From NCBI GenBank assembly GCA_017537365.1, contig JAFYKZ010000026.1:124001-188000 (forward strand): a stretch of 64,000 nt of DNA. The letters run 5' to 3'. Positions 53,793-62,357 of the stretch are shown one piece after another. The notes beneath the pieces are model-generated. The model saw nothing but the letters and a program-made list of their open reading frames with translations. It was not told where the DNA came from and searched no databases. Positions within the stretch are counted from its first letter, which is position 1, and each line of letters starts with the position of its first letter. The translations under genes and the position numbers were made by a program. The stretch comes from Clostridia bacterium (GTDB lineage: Bacteria; Bacillota; Clostridia; Oscillospirales; Acutalibacteraceae).

Positions 53793-54713
53793 ATGGAACA
53801 AAAATCTGCTTTTATAACAATTATCGGAAGACCAAATGTTGGTAAATCTTCCCTTATGAATAAAATTTTAGGTCAAAAGGTTGCGATTGTTTCTAATAAA
53901 CCGCAAACCACCAGAACCCGCATTATGGGTATTTTAACAAAGGATGAAACCCAACTTGTTTTTATTGATACACCTGGTTTTCATAAACCCAGAAACGAGC
54001 TTGACCGCAATATGAATAAAGCCGTTGGCGACGGTATGTCTGATGTTGAGGTTGCCGTTTTGGTTATTGAAGCGGTAACTCAGTTCAAAACAGAAGATAA
54101 CGTGCTCCCTCCTGCTGAGGCTGAACTAATAAACGAACTAAAAAGGCGAAAACTTAAAGCGGTTTTAGTTATAAATAAAATCGACCTTTTACCTCAAAAG
54201 GACAAGCTTTTTGATATAATAACAAATTATACATCTCATTTCGATTTTGAGGCGGTTGTTCCGCTATCTGCCAAAACGGGAGACGGAACCGAAAACTTGC
54301 TTTCAGAGCTTAATAAATTCTCAAAACCATCACCGCATTATTTTGATAAAGATGATGTTACCGACCAACCCGAAAAGGTTATGGTTGCCGAAATGATTAG
54401 AGAAAAGCTTTTGCGCTCGCTTGATAAAGAAGTACCGCACGGTATTGCTGTGGACCTTGAAAGGTTTGTTGAACGTGATACTGCAAACGGAGAGCCAATT
54501 GTTGAGGTTGAAGCGACCATAATATGCGAACGCGATTCACATAAAGGTATCATTATCGGCAAAAACGGTTCAATGCTTAAAAAAATCGGTATGTTAGCTA
54601 GAAAAGATATTGAAAAGTTTTTCGGTATTAAAGCCAATGTTAAGCTTTGGGTTAAGGTCAAAGAAGATTGGAGAAACCGCCAAGGTTTAATTCATACTTT
54701 CGGACTTGACTGA
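53793..54713 (+). CDS. era: GTPase Era
   Basis: 306 residues: G1 GRPNVGKS at 12-19, the QTTRTRI switch, DTPG, NKID (in VINKIDLLPQ), and a C-terminal KH domain (IIIGKNGSMLKKIGM). Era binds 16S rRNA near its 3' end in small-subunit assembly. It is the last gene before the structured element. Confidence 0.97.
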   Translation: MEQKSAFITIIGRPNVGKSSLMNKILGQKVAIVSNKPQTTRTRIMGILTKDETQLVFIDTPGFHKPRNELDRNMNKAVGDGMSDVEVAVLVIEAVTQFKTEDNVLPPAEAELINELKRRKLKAVLVINKIDLLPQKDKLFDIITNYTSHFDFEAVVPLSAKTGDGTENLLSELNKFSKPSPHYFDKDDVTDQPEKVMVAEMIREKLLRSLDKEVPHGIAVDLERFVERDTANGEPIVEVEATIICERDSHKGIIIGKNGSMLKKIGMLARKDIEKFFGIKANVKLWVKVKEDWRNRQGLIHTFGLD

Positions 54714-54764
54714 TTTTTCCTATTATATTTCCATATAAAAAACATAAAATTATATTAAAGAATA

Positions 54765-55042
54765 TAGGGCGACAAGAGTCGAACCTGTCACGCCTGATAA
54801 ATAATAATTTTTAGTTTTTTCTTGCCTCATCACTTGTAATACGCTAGTATTACTACATTCTTCGGCTTCGCCTCTCCTAAAAATTATTCATTTTCAGGTC
54901 GAAGAATTTCTCTCTGCCACCTTTTTTTGAAAGGCGCAGCGTGAAATTTGCAGTAAGGCTTGGCGCCTTACAAAAATAAACGCAAGAAAGGCAAATAAAG
55001 GTGGCGAGCGAAATCGTAACAAGTTTGGCTCTTGTCGCCCTA
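54765..55042. other. Structured 278-bp element with 14-bp terminal inverted repeats
   Basis: Ends: TAGGGCGACAAGAG (54765-54778) and CTCTTGTCGCCCTA (55029-55042), a perfect 14-bp pair. Branch 1 directly inside: TCGAACCTG (54779-54787) with CAGGTCGA (54895-54902), 8 bp and one bulge; then AATAATTTTTAG (54803-54814) with its complement (54877-54888), 12 bp; inside it GTAATAC-GCTA-GTATTAC (54836-54853). Branch 2: GCCACCTTT (54916-54924) with AAAGGTGGC (54997-55005), then GCGT/ACGC and the hairpin GTAAGGC-TTGGC-GCCTTAC (54953-54971). A TA dinucleotide stands at each end, as in IS630/Tc1-type targets. No transposase and no credible protein is present. It is either a non-autonomous mobile element or a structured RNA, inserted between era and yqzL. 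Confidence 0.8.
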
Positions 55043-55056
55043 ATGGAAGTTTTTAT

Positions 55057-55221
55057 ATGGAACAAAATATTTATTGGGAAAAATTTCGCAAATCGGGTTT
55101 GATTTCCGATTACCTCATATACAAAAATTCCTTCAAGGAGGAAAATAAAAATGCCTCAGTCTCAAACGAGGTTTTCTGCCGAGGGCTTGATTATAAAGGA
55201 AATGAATGTGGGCGAAAGTGA
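55057..55221 (+). CDS. yqzL: YqzL-like small protein
   Basis: 54 residues read from the ATG at 55057, with GGAAG 8 bases upstream. The sequence WEKFRKSGLISDYLIYKNS matches the YqzL pattern (W..F..TG....YL.YK) and the gene sits where B. subtilis has yqzL, between era and recO. It overlaps the start of recO by 71 bases in another frame; the last 20 residues may be non-conserved run-through. Function unknown. It is the first frame after the structured element. Confidence 0.65.
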   Translation: MEQNIYWEKFRKSGLISDYLIYKNSFKEENKNASVSNEVFCRGLDYKGNECGRK

Positions 55222-55912
55222 TCGTTTGATTACTATTTTCACCCGCGAACACGGTATTATCAAAGCCTTTGCATCAGGCGCTAAAAATATTAAATCAAAA
55301 AAAGCCGCAGGCACTAGCCTGCTTACATATTCTGCCTTTCAGATTTTAAATAAAAAAGGCACTTTCAGAATTTACGAAGCAACACCGATAGCATCTTTTT
55401 TCACTATGGGTACTGATATTGAAGTTTTAACTTTATCGCAGTATTTTTGTGAATTAGCATTGGAATTTGCGGAAGATGATGTCCCTAATGAAGAACTTTT
55501 AAGACTCTTTTTAAATTCACTTCATTTTTTAACAAAAGAAAAACGATACCCGCCTCTGATTAAAGCTATAACCGAACTTAGAACCGCAGCAATTTGCGGT
55601 TATATGCCTAATCTTATAGCTTGTGATGGATGCGGAAAATTCGAAGAAAACATTATGTTTTTAAGTCTTAAAAACGGTAAACTTTATTGTGAAGAGTGTA
55701 AAAAGCCGGATAACTGCGTTACTATTGATAAAACCTTATTATCTGCATTAAGGCACATAGTTTTTTCTGAATTTAAAAATCTGTATTCTTTTGAAATTCC
55801 CCCCAAGAGTGCAGATATGCTATCTAAAATAACCGAAAATTATATAATAACTCAAACTGATTATAATTTTTCTGCTTTGCAGTTTTATAACACAATTAAG
55901 GAGCAAATATGA
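55151..55912 (+). CDS. recO: DNA repair protein RecO
   Basis: 253 residues: an N-terminal OB-fold (FSAEGLIIKEMNVGESDRLI, GIIKAFASGAKN), a helical middle and a zinc finger (ACDGCGK, then LYCEECKK). RecO loads RecA with RecR in gap repair. AAGGAGG precedes the ATG by 7 bases. Overlaps mutS2 by 4 bases (ATGA). Confidence 0.95.
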   Translation: MPQSQTRFSAEGLIIKEMNVGESDRLITIFTREHGIIKAFASGAKNIKSKKAAGTSLLTYSAFQILNKKGTFRIYEATPIASFFTMGTDIEVLTLSQYFCELALEFAEDDVPNEELLRLFLNSLHFLTKEKRYPPLIKAITELRTAAICGYMPNLIACDGCGKFEENIMFLSLKNGKLYCEECKKPDNCVTIDKTLLSALRHIVFSEFKNLYSFEIPPKSADMLSKITENYIITQTDYNFSALQFYNTIKEQI

Positions 55913-58296
55913 AATACAATATCGAAAGATATTTAAAAACCTTAGAGCTTGATAAAATTTTAGAGCTTTTAGCAAACGAAACAACTGTTTTGGATGCAAC
56001 CGAAAATGCAACTAAAATTATACCCGAAAATAATATAGATAATGTTAAAACTCTGCTTTCAAGAACCGAAGCGGCTTATCTTTTTATGTCCAGATATACT
56101 ACCCCCTCGTTTGGTGCGGCAGTTAATGTTAATTCTTCGCTTGCCCGTGCGCAGTCGGGCGGTGTTTTAACTTTAACTGAGCTTTTAGACATTTGCGAAA
56201 CGCTAAGAGTTATCCGTTCGTTAAAGGATTGGCGCGAAAATTGTTCCGGTATGCAAAGCAGCGCAATAGATTTTCTTTTTGATACTCTTTATCCCAATAA
56301 ATTTTTAGAGGATAAAATCAATTTCGCTATTAAAAACAAAGAAGAATTAAACGATAATGCCTCCCCTGTTTTATACGATATCCGCCGTAAAATCATAGCA
56401 AAATCAGCAAAAATACGCGATATTTTGGAAAAGATTGTTCACGGTCCTAGTGCTAAATATTTACAGGAAGCAATAGTTACTCAAAGAGACGGCAGATATG
56501 TTGTTCCTGTTAAAATTGAAAACAAAGGTCAAATAAGCGGTATTGTTCACGATACTTCTTCAACCGGCTCAACCGTTTTTATCGAGCCTATGAGCGTTGT
56601 TGAAACCAATAATGAAATCCGAGTTTTAAAACTACGTGAAATTGAAGAAATAGAGCGAATTTTAGCAGAATTATCTGCGGAAGCGGGAAACTTCTATGAT
56701 AGCATTAAAACCTCTTTTTCTGCTCTCTGCGAGCTTAATTTGGTATTTGCGAAGGCAAAGCTTGCTTATAAAATGAAGGCCTCTATTCCCTCTTTAAACG
56801 AAAATGGCGAAATATATTTAAAAAATGCGCGCCATCCGCTTATTCATTATAAATCGGTAGTTCCGATAACTGTTGGTCTTGGCAAAGATTATAACACACT
56901 AGTAATTACCGGTCCTAACACAGGCGGTAAAACTGTTACATTAAAAACTATCGGTTTACTCACTTTAATGACAATGTGCGGCCTTATGATTCCGGTTGAT
57001 GACGGAAGCAAAATTGCGGTTTTTGATAAAGTTTTTGCCGATATTGGTGATGAACAAAGTATTGAGCAATCCCTTTCAACCTTTTCATCACATATGAAAA
57101 ATATTATCAATATTATTCATAATGCAGACGATAATTCGCTCGTTTTGTTTGATGAGCTTTGCGCGGGTACAGACCCTGTTGAAGGTGCTGCGCTTGCAAA
57201 AGCAATACTTATGAGATTATCGGTTTATGGCGGTAAAACGGTTGCCACTACGCATTATCCCGAACTCAAAGCATACGCCATTGATACCGATATGGTGGAA
57301 AATGCTTCTTGCGAATTTGATGTTTCAACCCTTAAACCAACATACAAGCTGATAATAGGTATGCCCGGTAGGTCAAATGCATTTGCAATTTCCAAACGAT
57401 TAGGTCTGGACGGAGATATAATAGAAGCCGCAAAGGAACAGGTTGCTGACGAGGACACAAAATTCGAAAGAGTTGTTGCCGCATTAGAGGGCGCAAGAAG
57501 AGCTGCTGACTGCGAACATACAAATGCATTAAAACTTCGCAGAGAGCTTGAAGAAGCAAAGAAAAAATCCGACCAAAAAGAACACGAACTCCAAATAGCT
57601 CAAGAAAAATTAATGGAAAAAACTCGCGAAACTGCAAGCGGTATTATTGATTCAACCCGTTATAAATCTTCGCTTTTGCTAAATGAGCTTGAAGAATTAA
57701 AGAAAAAGCTTACTGCTCAAAATGCAGCTGAGCTTGCTGAAAAGGCACGAAAAGCTTATAAATCAACCTTAAAAGATTTAGAAGATACGGCAGACCCTGT
57801 TATGACTAAAAACACTTCCGGAGAAGTTGTTACCGAACTTGCTAAGGGAGATATTGTTATAGTTGCGGATATAGGCAGAGATGCAACTGTGCTTGATATA
57901 AATCTTAATAAAAAACAAGCCTTTGTTATGTCAGGCTCGATTAAAATGTGGGTTAGCTTTGATAATTTAAGATATAAACCAAAATCCGCAAAATCCACCG
58001 AACGAAAGAAAACCCGAAATGTTACAGGACTAAAATCAAACGCTGAGCGTGATGTTACGGGTGAGGTTAACCTTATTGGCATGGCTTCAGATGAAGCTAT
58101 TTTAGAGCTTGACCGCTATATCGATAATGCCCTAATATCAGGCCTTGAATCCATTAGAATTATTCACGGCAAAGGCACAGGTATATTAAGAAAATCAGTT
58201 CAAAGCTATTTGAGAACGCATAAAGCAGTTAAATCCTATCGTCTTGGAACATTTGGCGAAGGTGAAGCAGGAGTTACAATAGCAGAACTAAAATAA
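55909..58296 (+). CDS. mutS2: Endonuclease MutS2
   Basis: 795 residues: MutS core and clamp, Walker A GPNTGGKT at 335-342, LSTFSSHMKNI and Walker B LVLFDELCAGTDP, a long coiled coil (about 510-610), a KOW-like part and a C-terminal Smr nuclease domain (IHGKGTGILRKSVQSYL). MutS2 suppresses recombination and also splits collided ribosomes in B. subtilis. Translationally coupled to recO. Confidence 0.97.
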   Translation: MKYNIERYLKTLELDKILELLANETTVLDATENATKIIPENNIDNVKTLLSRTEAAYLFMSRYTTPSFGAAVNVNSSLARAQSGGVLTLTELLDICETLRVIRSLKDWRENCSGMQSSAIDFLFDTLYPNKFLEDKINFAIKNKEELNDNASPVLYDIRRKIIAKSAKIRDILEKIVHGPSAKYLQEAIVTQRDGRYVVPVKIENKGQISGIVHDTSSTGSTVFIEPMSVVETNNEIRVLKLREIEEIERILAELSAEAGNFYDSIKTSFSALCELNLVFAKAKLAYKMKASIPSLNENGEIYLKNARHPLIHYKSVVPITVGLGKDYNTLVITGPNTGGKTVTLKTIGLLTLMTMCGLMIPVDDGSKIAVFDKVFADIGDEQSIEQSLSTFSSHMKNIINIIHNADDNSLVLFDELCAGTDPVEGAALAKAILMRLSVYGGKTVATTHYPELKAYAIDTDMVENASCEFDVSTLKPTYKLIIGMPGRSNAFAISKRLGLDGDIIEAAKEQVADEDTKFERVVAALEGARRAADCEHTNALKLRRELEEAKKKSDQKEHELQIAQEKLMEKTRETASGIIDSTRYKSSLLLNELEELKKKLTAQNAAELAEKARKAYKSTLKDLEDTADPVMTKNTSGEVVTELAKGDIVIVADIGRDATVLDINLNKKQAFVMSGSIKMWVSFDNLRYKPKSAKSTERKKTRNVTGLKSNAERDVTGEVNLIGMASDEAILELDRYIDNALISGLESIRIIHGKGTGILRKSVQSYLRTHKAVKSYRLGTFGEGEAGVTIAELK

Positions 58297-58316
58297 ACAT
58301 AAAGGATTGTTGCATT

Positions 58317-59528
58317 ATGAAAAAACTTAACCAAAATTTAAAAGCCGCAATTTTGCTGGGAACTATGTGTTCTATTGCTTACTTTGCAGTTTATATTGCA
58401 AGAAATATTTTGAGCGCAGTAACACCGCAAATGATAGGCGAAGGATATTCCGAAAAATTTATCGGTTCAATTTCTTCTCTATACTTTGTAACATATGCAG
58501 TAGGTCAACTTATTAACGGCGCTATCGGTGATAAGATAAAGGCCCGTTGGATGATATGTATTGGACTTTTAGGCGCGGGTATAACAAACTATTCTTTCCA
58601 AATTTTTGCGGATAAGCGTTTAGCCGCTACTATTGCTTATGCCGCAACAGGCTTTTTCCTATCTATGATTTATGCCCCGCTTGTTAAGGTTGTTGCTGAA
58701 AACACAAAACACATCTATGCAGTTCGTTGCAATGTTGGTTTCACCTTCTCTTCCCTTTTAGGCTCGCCGACCGCAGGTTTTTTAGCCTCATTCCTAGTTT
58801 GGCAAAGCGCTTTTACTGTAAGCAGCGCAACACTCGTTGTAATGGCATTAATATGCTTTATTTTCTTCCTTACATTAGAAAGAAAAGGCATTATAAAAAC
58901 TAAAATTAAAAACGAAAATGAAACCGAAGAAAAGAAAGAAGCTAAAAGCTTTAAAATTCTATTTAAGTATCAAATAGTTAAATACTCTTTCGTTTCTATT
59001 ATAACAGGTATTCTAAGAACCTCGGTTGTTTTTTGGCTACCTACATATATAAACCAATATTTAAAATTTTCTGATAGAGATTCGGCCAAAATCTTTACCG
59101 CAGCAACCCTCATTATTTCATTAACCACCTTTATTACCATTTTTATATATGAACTTTTAGGCAGAAAAATGAATTTAACATTGTTTATAATGTTCGTTGC
59201 TTCAGCAATTTTCTTTATATTTGTTATCTTAATTCCTCAATCAAATCCTGTATTAAATATAATTATTATGGTTCTTGCAATTATGTCTGCTAACGGTGCC
59301 GCTACAATTATGTGGAGTGTTTATTGCCCAAGTCTTAGCGAAACAGGACTAATTTCAACCGCAACAGGATATTTAGATTTCTTAAGCTATATGGCAGCTG
59401 CTATTGCAAATATAATATTTGCAAACGCTGTAAAAGCTATCGGTTGGAACAACTTGCTTCTTGTTTGGTTAGGTATCGTATTCACAGGCGTTTTGGTTGC
59501 AATACCATTTAAAAGAAAAGCTAAATAA
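58317..59528 (+). CDS. MFS transporter of the OPA (sugar-phosphate) type
   Basis: 403 residues with about 12 membrane helices. The N-terminal part (YFAVYIARNILSAVTPQM, GQLINGAIGDKIKARW) is like the GlpT/UhpT organophosphate:phosphate antiporters, with the MFS loop GDKIKAR between helices 2 and 3. The substrate is unknown. It follows mutS2 by 20 bases and could be in the same transcript. Confidence 0.87.
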   Translation: MKKLNQNLKAAILLGTMCSIAYFAVYIARNILSAVTPQMIGEGYSEKFIGSISSLYFVTYAVGQLINGAIGDKIKARWMICIGLLGAGITNYSFQIFADKRLAATIAYAATGFFLSMIYAPLVKVVAENTKHIYAVRCNVGFTFSSLLGSPTAGFLASFLVWQSAFTVSSATLVVMALICFIFFLTLERKGIIKTKIKNENETEEKKEAKSFKILFKYQIVKYSFVSIITGILRTSVVFWLPTYINQYLKFSDRDSAKIFTAATLIISLTTFITIFIYELLGRKMNLTLFIMFVASAIFFIFVILIPQSNPVLNIIIMVLAIMSANGAATIMWSVYCPSLSETGLISTATGYLDFLSYMAAAIANIIFANAVKAIGWNNLLLVWLGIVFTGVLVAIPFKRKAK

Positions 59529-59565
59529 TTTAAAAATTATTGCAAATACTAATTTCGGTGAAAAT

Positions 59566-60078
59566 ATGATTACAATTTTTTCAAAGCCTCGATGCAAAGA
59601 AAGTAAAGAAATTGCCGAAATTCTAAAAAAGCACGGTGCTTCGGTTATTACTGAAAGCGCCGTGTTTTCAGGTATAGGGGATTTTTCAGTTTTCTTTCGT
59701 TCTAAACCCATTAAAATTTTAGGAGATAAAAATATAATTTTAATTGCCGATAATTCCGATTATCTAACTAAAATCAAACTTCCAAAAAAAACTATAGGAA
59801 TCTGCGAAAGCAAAGCTCAAAAGTCCTTAAAAGCTTTTGAAAAAAGCAAAATCCAAACTATCACTTGCGGTCTAAATCTTAAAAGCACAGTTACCCTTTC
59901 AAGTATAAACGAAAATAGTATGCTAGTATGCCTTCAACGAAGTTTAATTTCTCTTTACGGAAAAACAATAGAGCCTGCCGATTTCAAAATCATCTTAACT
60001 CAGAATTATCAGCCGTTTTCGGTTATGTCTGCTTGTATTTTACTATTGCTTTTAGAAATCAAACCTGAGATTTTTTAA
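59566..60078 (+). CDS. Conserved hypothetical protein
   Basis: 170 residues from the ATG at 59566, which follows GGTGAAAAT; the longer frame lies within the transporter gene. The start MITIFSKPRCKESKEIAEIL looks a little like a nucleotide- or thiol-binding loop; the middle (QTITCGLNLKSTVTLSSI) and the end (PFSVMSACILLLLLEI) resemble a family of hypothetical proteins of Ruminococcaceae. No domain is assigned. It lies 37 bases after the transporter. Confidence 0.65.
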   Translation: MITIFSKPRCKESKEIAEILKKHGASVITESAVFSGIGDFSVFFRSKPIKILGDKNIILIADNSDYLTKIKLPKKTIGICESKAQKSLKAFEKSKIQTITCGLNLKSTVTLSSINENSMLVCLQRSLISLYGKTIEPADFKIILTQNYQPFSVMSACILLLLLEIKPEIF

Positions 60079-60165
60079 TCTTTTCACCTTATTTTTTTGC
60101 TCGAATATTATGAAATGTATAATATTTTGAATTTCAGGCAAAAATATTTCATAAGGATGGTGCTT

Positions 60166-60465
60166 ATGGAAAAACCAAACAATCTAAAAACATACCTTGT
60201 AATTATTATGGTAGCAGTATCAATAACCGCAATTATTGTAACCATAGGCTTTGTAGTTTCAAGCAGGAAAGAAAATCCTGCCAGTTGGGTGCTTCATTCA
60301 TACGGTAATAATGTAGCTCTTTATAACGGCGACCAGATAATCGAAGTTTACGGCTCAATTATGCTTGATACACTTCCTACAAGTGATAAAAAGCAACTTG
60401 ATAATGGAATAGCATTCTCAACGCGCGAGGAAGCCGTGAGCGCTATTGAAGATTATGATGGGTAA
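60166..60465 (+). CDS. Small membrane protein with EDYDG tail
   Basis: 99 residues from the ATG at 60166, which has AAGGATGGTG upstream. One N-terminal membrane helix (about 10-33) and a soluble outer domain (WVLHSYGNNVALYNGDQIIEVYG...) ending in LDTLPTSDKKQLDNGIAF...AIEDYDG. The last part matches a recurrent motif in small Firmicute membrane proteins (LPxxDxxxLxxGI...EDY), related in look to the BofC C-terminal part. Function unknown. Confidence 0.7.
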   Translation: MEKPNNLKTYLVIIMVAVSITAIIVTIGFVVSSRKENPASWVLHSYGNNVALYNGDQIIEVYGSIMLDTLPTSDKKQLDNGIAFSTREEAVSAIEDYDG

Positions 60466-60527
60466 TAAGAGTTAAACCGTTAAGTAAACACACATAAAAT
60501 ATATCAATAATAACATTTTATATAGCA

Positions 60528-60557
60528 AAACGGATGCGCAGAAATGCACATCCGTTT
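60528..60557. terminator. Bidirectional terminator
   Basis: AAACGGATGCGCA and TGCACATCCGTTT form a 13-position stem with one mismatch and a GAAA tetraloop between convergent genes at 60465 and 60569. Confidence 0.87.
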
Positions 60558-60568
60558 AATACTAATTT

Positions 60569-61294
60569 TTAACTTTTTATCTTTTTTGGTGTTGCTCTAT
60601 CAAACAAGAATAAATCACCAACATAAGCCACAACACTACAACCAAGTAACATCATAGCTTGCGCAAAGTTACTCATAACCGGCATACCAAGATACATAGA
60701 AATAATTAACATAAGAACAAAACCATAAATTACGGAAGCGAGTACTCTACCAATTCTCACAAATATAGGTTTTGAAAAAAGCTTTGATGAATAAGACATT
60801 TCTTTGATTTTATTAATATCGCGCAACCAGTTTATAACTGTTATAATTGTAATACATAAACCTGATACTACTGCAAACCACCAAGTATCTTGAGAAGCCA
60901 CTTCAGGTTTAAATATAGCATCAAGAATCACTGAGCCAAATCCTAGAGTTAACAAAGTAATCAATAAAGAAACGAAAAAAGAACAAAGAGTTCCTATTGC
61001 AGGTTCTAATCTTGGTATAAAGGATGCCAACCATAGAAAACCATAAACAATGACAAGCTTTACTAAGAAGTTCAAAAATCCGTTTTCAAAGATTTTAAAA
61101 TCAAATTCAGTAAAAAGTATACCCGCAGAAATAAGGACCGAAATTGCTAGACGCGAAAATGCAACGGATAAAGTGGCAATTGCCGACCACAAAGTTACAG
61201 CGCCAACTGCAAGAAAAATCGCAAGTGCAACTGTTACAACAATTGCAGCAATAAATAGAAATAACTCTATACCCATACTAATAGTAATTATCAT
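60569..61294 (-). CDS. Multi-pass membrane protein of unknown function
   Basis: 241 residues with about six membrane helices: 7-30, 35-62, 72-92, 96-120, 138-160 and 180-230 (two). No family recognised. GAGGAG precedes the ATG. It lies 16 bases after the J-domain gene, and both are downstream of the sigma-factor gene, so they may form an operon. Confidence 0.72.
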   Translation of the reverse strand: MIITISMGIELFLFIAAIVVTVALAIFLAVGAVTLWSAIATLSVAFSRLAISVLISAGILFTEFDFKIFENGFLNFLVKLVIVYGFLWLASFIPRLEPAIGTLCSFFVSLLITLLTLGFGSVILDAIFKPEVASQDTWWFAVVSGLCITIITVINWLRDINKIKEMSYSSKLFSKPIFVRIGRVLASVIYGFVLMLIISMYLGMPVMSNFAQAMMLLGCSVVAYVGDLFLFDRATPKKIKS

Positions 61295-61310
61295 ATTATT
61301 TTAACTCCTC

Positions 61311-62111
61311 TTATTTTAAATGATTATGTATAAGCTCATAAGCCTCGTTTATTTTTTGCGCATATCTTGTATTATCATCGGAATTAGCATCCGGATGAAA
61401 ACTTTTAATCAATCTATTTCTTTGAGCTTTGAGTGTTTCAACAGTAACTTCATTTATGCTATCAAACATAAATAACGCAAGTGCTTTTTGAAGTTGAACT
61501 TCATCTGAATTGTTATTTACGAAACTTTCATATTCAAATTTAGCGCCACCTTGCTCTTTGTGAAGATAGTTTTCACCTTCGCGCATAGTTCTAATTGAAT
61601 GATAATAATTCATAAATTGATTACACTCATATTCCGATCCTGCTAGAATAAGATCTTCGTGAATTAAAAAGTATGGCTCTATACATTCAAGTGTCATCGT
61701 TATTGAACTTGTACTATTATGGTAATCCAAACAGAAATTCAATATATTTTCAAGCTTTACATATAACGGATTAGCATTAGATGTTTTGTAACGCAAAATT
61801 CCATTAACAGCATCAAGTTGCAAATCTAAGAATGTATATTTTTTCTTGAATTGCTTTCCCAGTTCTTTAGATTCTTCTAACATATAAGATTCCATTACTT
61901 TATATGTATCAAAAGTTAAAGAACCATAATTTCTTTGAAAATAGGTAGGAATTGCATTTTGACAATTAACACATAAGCATTTATCGTCTAGCAACCATTG
62001 TCTTGTAATAACACCTGTTCTAGTGGCACAGTTGGCGCAATGAATATCTTTATCTGATTTTTTAAATATTTTTAAATTTTCAAATAAATTTGATTTTTTA
62101 AATATTCCCAT
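61311..62111 (-). CDS. Zinc-ribbon protein with C-terminal J domain
   Basis: 266 residues from the ATG at 62111, which follows AGGAG by 7 bases. A zinc-ribbon-like Cys set (C25, C28, C45, C47, C50) opens the protein. A central region of about 140 residues is without known domain, and the end is a J domain with the HPD motif at 239-241 (IKSFHPDANSDDN). J domains recruit and stimulate Hsp70 (DnaK). The domain order (J at the C terminus) differs from classical DnaJ, so it is a specialised co-chaperone. Probably co-transcribed with the membrane protein gene downstream. Confidence 0.78.
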   Translation of the reverse strand: MGIFKKSNLFENLKIFKKSDKDIHCANCATRTGVITRQWLLDDKCLCVNCQNAIPTYFQRNYGSLTFDTYKVMESYMLEESKELGKQFKKKYTFLDLQLDAVNGILRYKTSNANPLYVKLENILNFCLDYHNSTSSITMTLECIEPYFLIHEDLILAGSEYECNQFMNYYHSIRTMREGENYLHKEQGGAKFEYESFVNNNSDEVQLQKALALFMFDSINEVTVETLKAQRNRLIKSFHPDANSDDNTRYAQKINEAYELIHNHLK

Positions 62112-62357
62112 TGTAATACTCCTTGTAGTTATTAACATTTTTAAATTTTTGTTGAAATATTAAAACTTTGTAAAAGTTTTCAAGATTTTGCCGAATAATT
62201 ACATTTTTATCAGCTTGAATTTGATTTGCTTCTCTATCTTCGAGAAATAAGAAGTATAGATTTGCGTGGTTTATCACGCTCTTGTTCCCCCTTTCTAGTT
62301 ATATGGGGGATTGAAAATGAATTAGGTTTTATATTTTTGAAAAAAATTTAAAAAATT
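62112..62357 (-). other. Intergenic region between sigma-factor and J-domain genes
   Basis: 246 bases with no open frame. On the minus strand it holds CCCCC...GGGGG (an interrupted inverted repeat, 62285-62307) and GCGTG-ATAAAC-CACGC (62264-62279). The GGGGGAACAAG just before the second could be an ECF-type -35 box (GGAAC), but no -10 can be set with confidence. A T-rich run after the sigma-factor stop has no strong stem. Confidence 0.4.

Noticed and set aside
54765..55042. Complete tRNA or tmRNA gene on the minus strand
   Set aside because: Only the acceptor-like pair and T-arm are present. D-arm, anticodon arm, CCA and a tag-peptide frame are missing, so it is reported as tRNA-like only.
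54877..55065. 62-residue minus-strand frame inside the element
   Set aside because: It runs across hairpin arms and past the inverted-repeat end, has no ribosome-binding site and no protein-like pattern.
62112..62357. ECF-type promoter for the J-domain gene
   Set aside because: GGAAC-like -35 is visible, but no matching -10 at the right distance could be chosen, so it is only mentioned.
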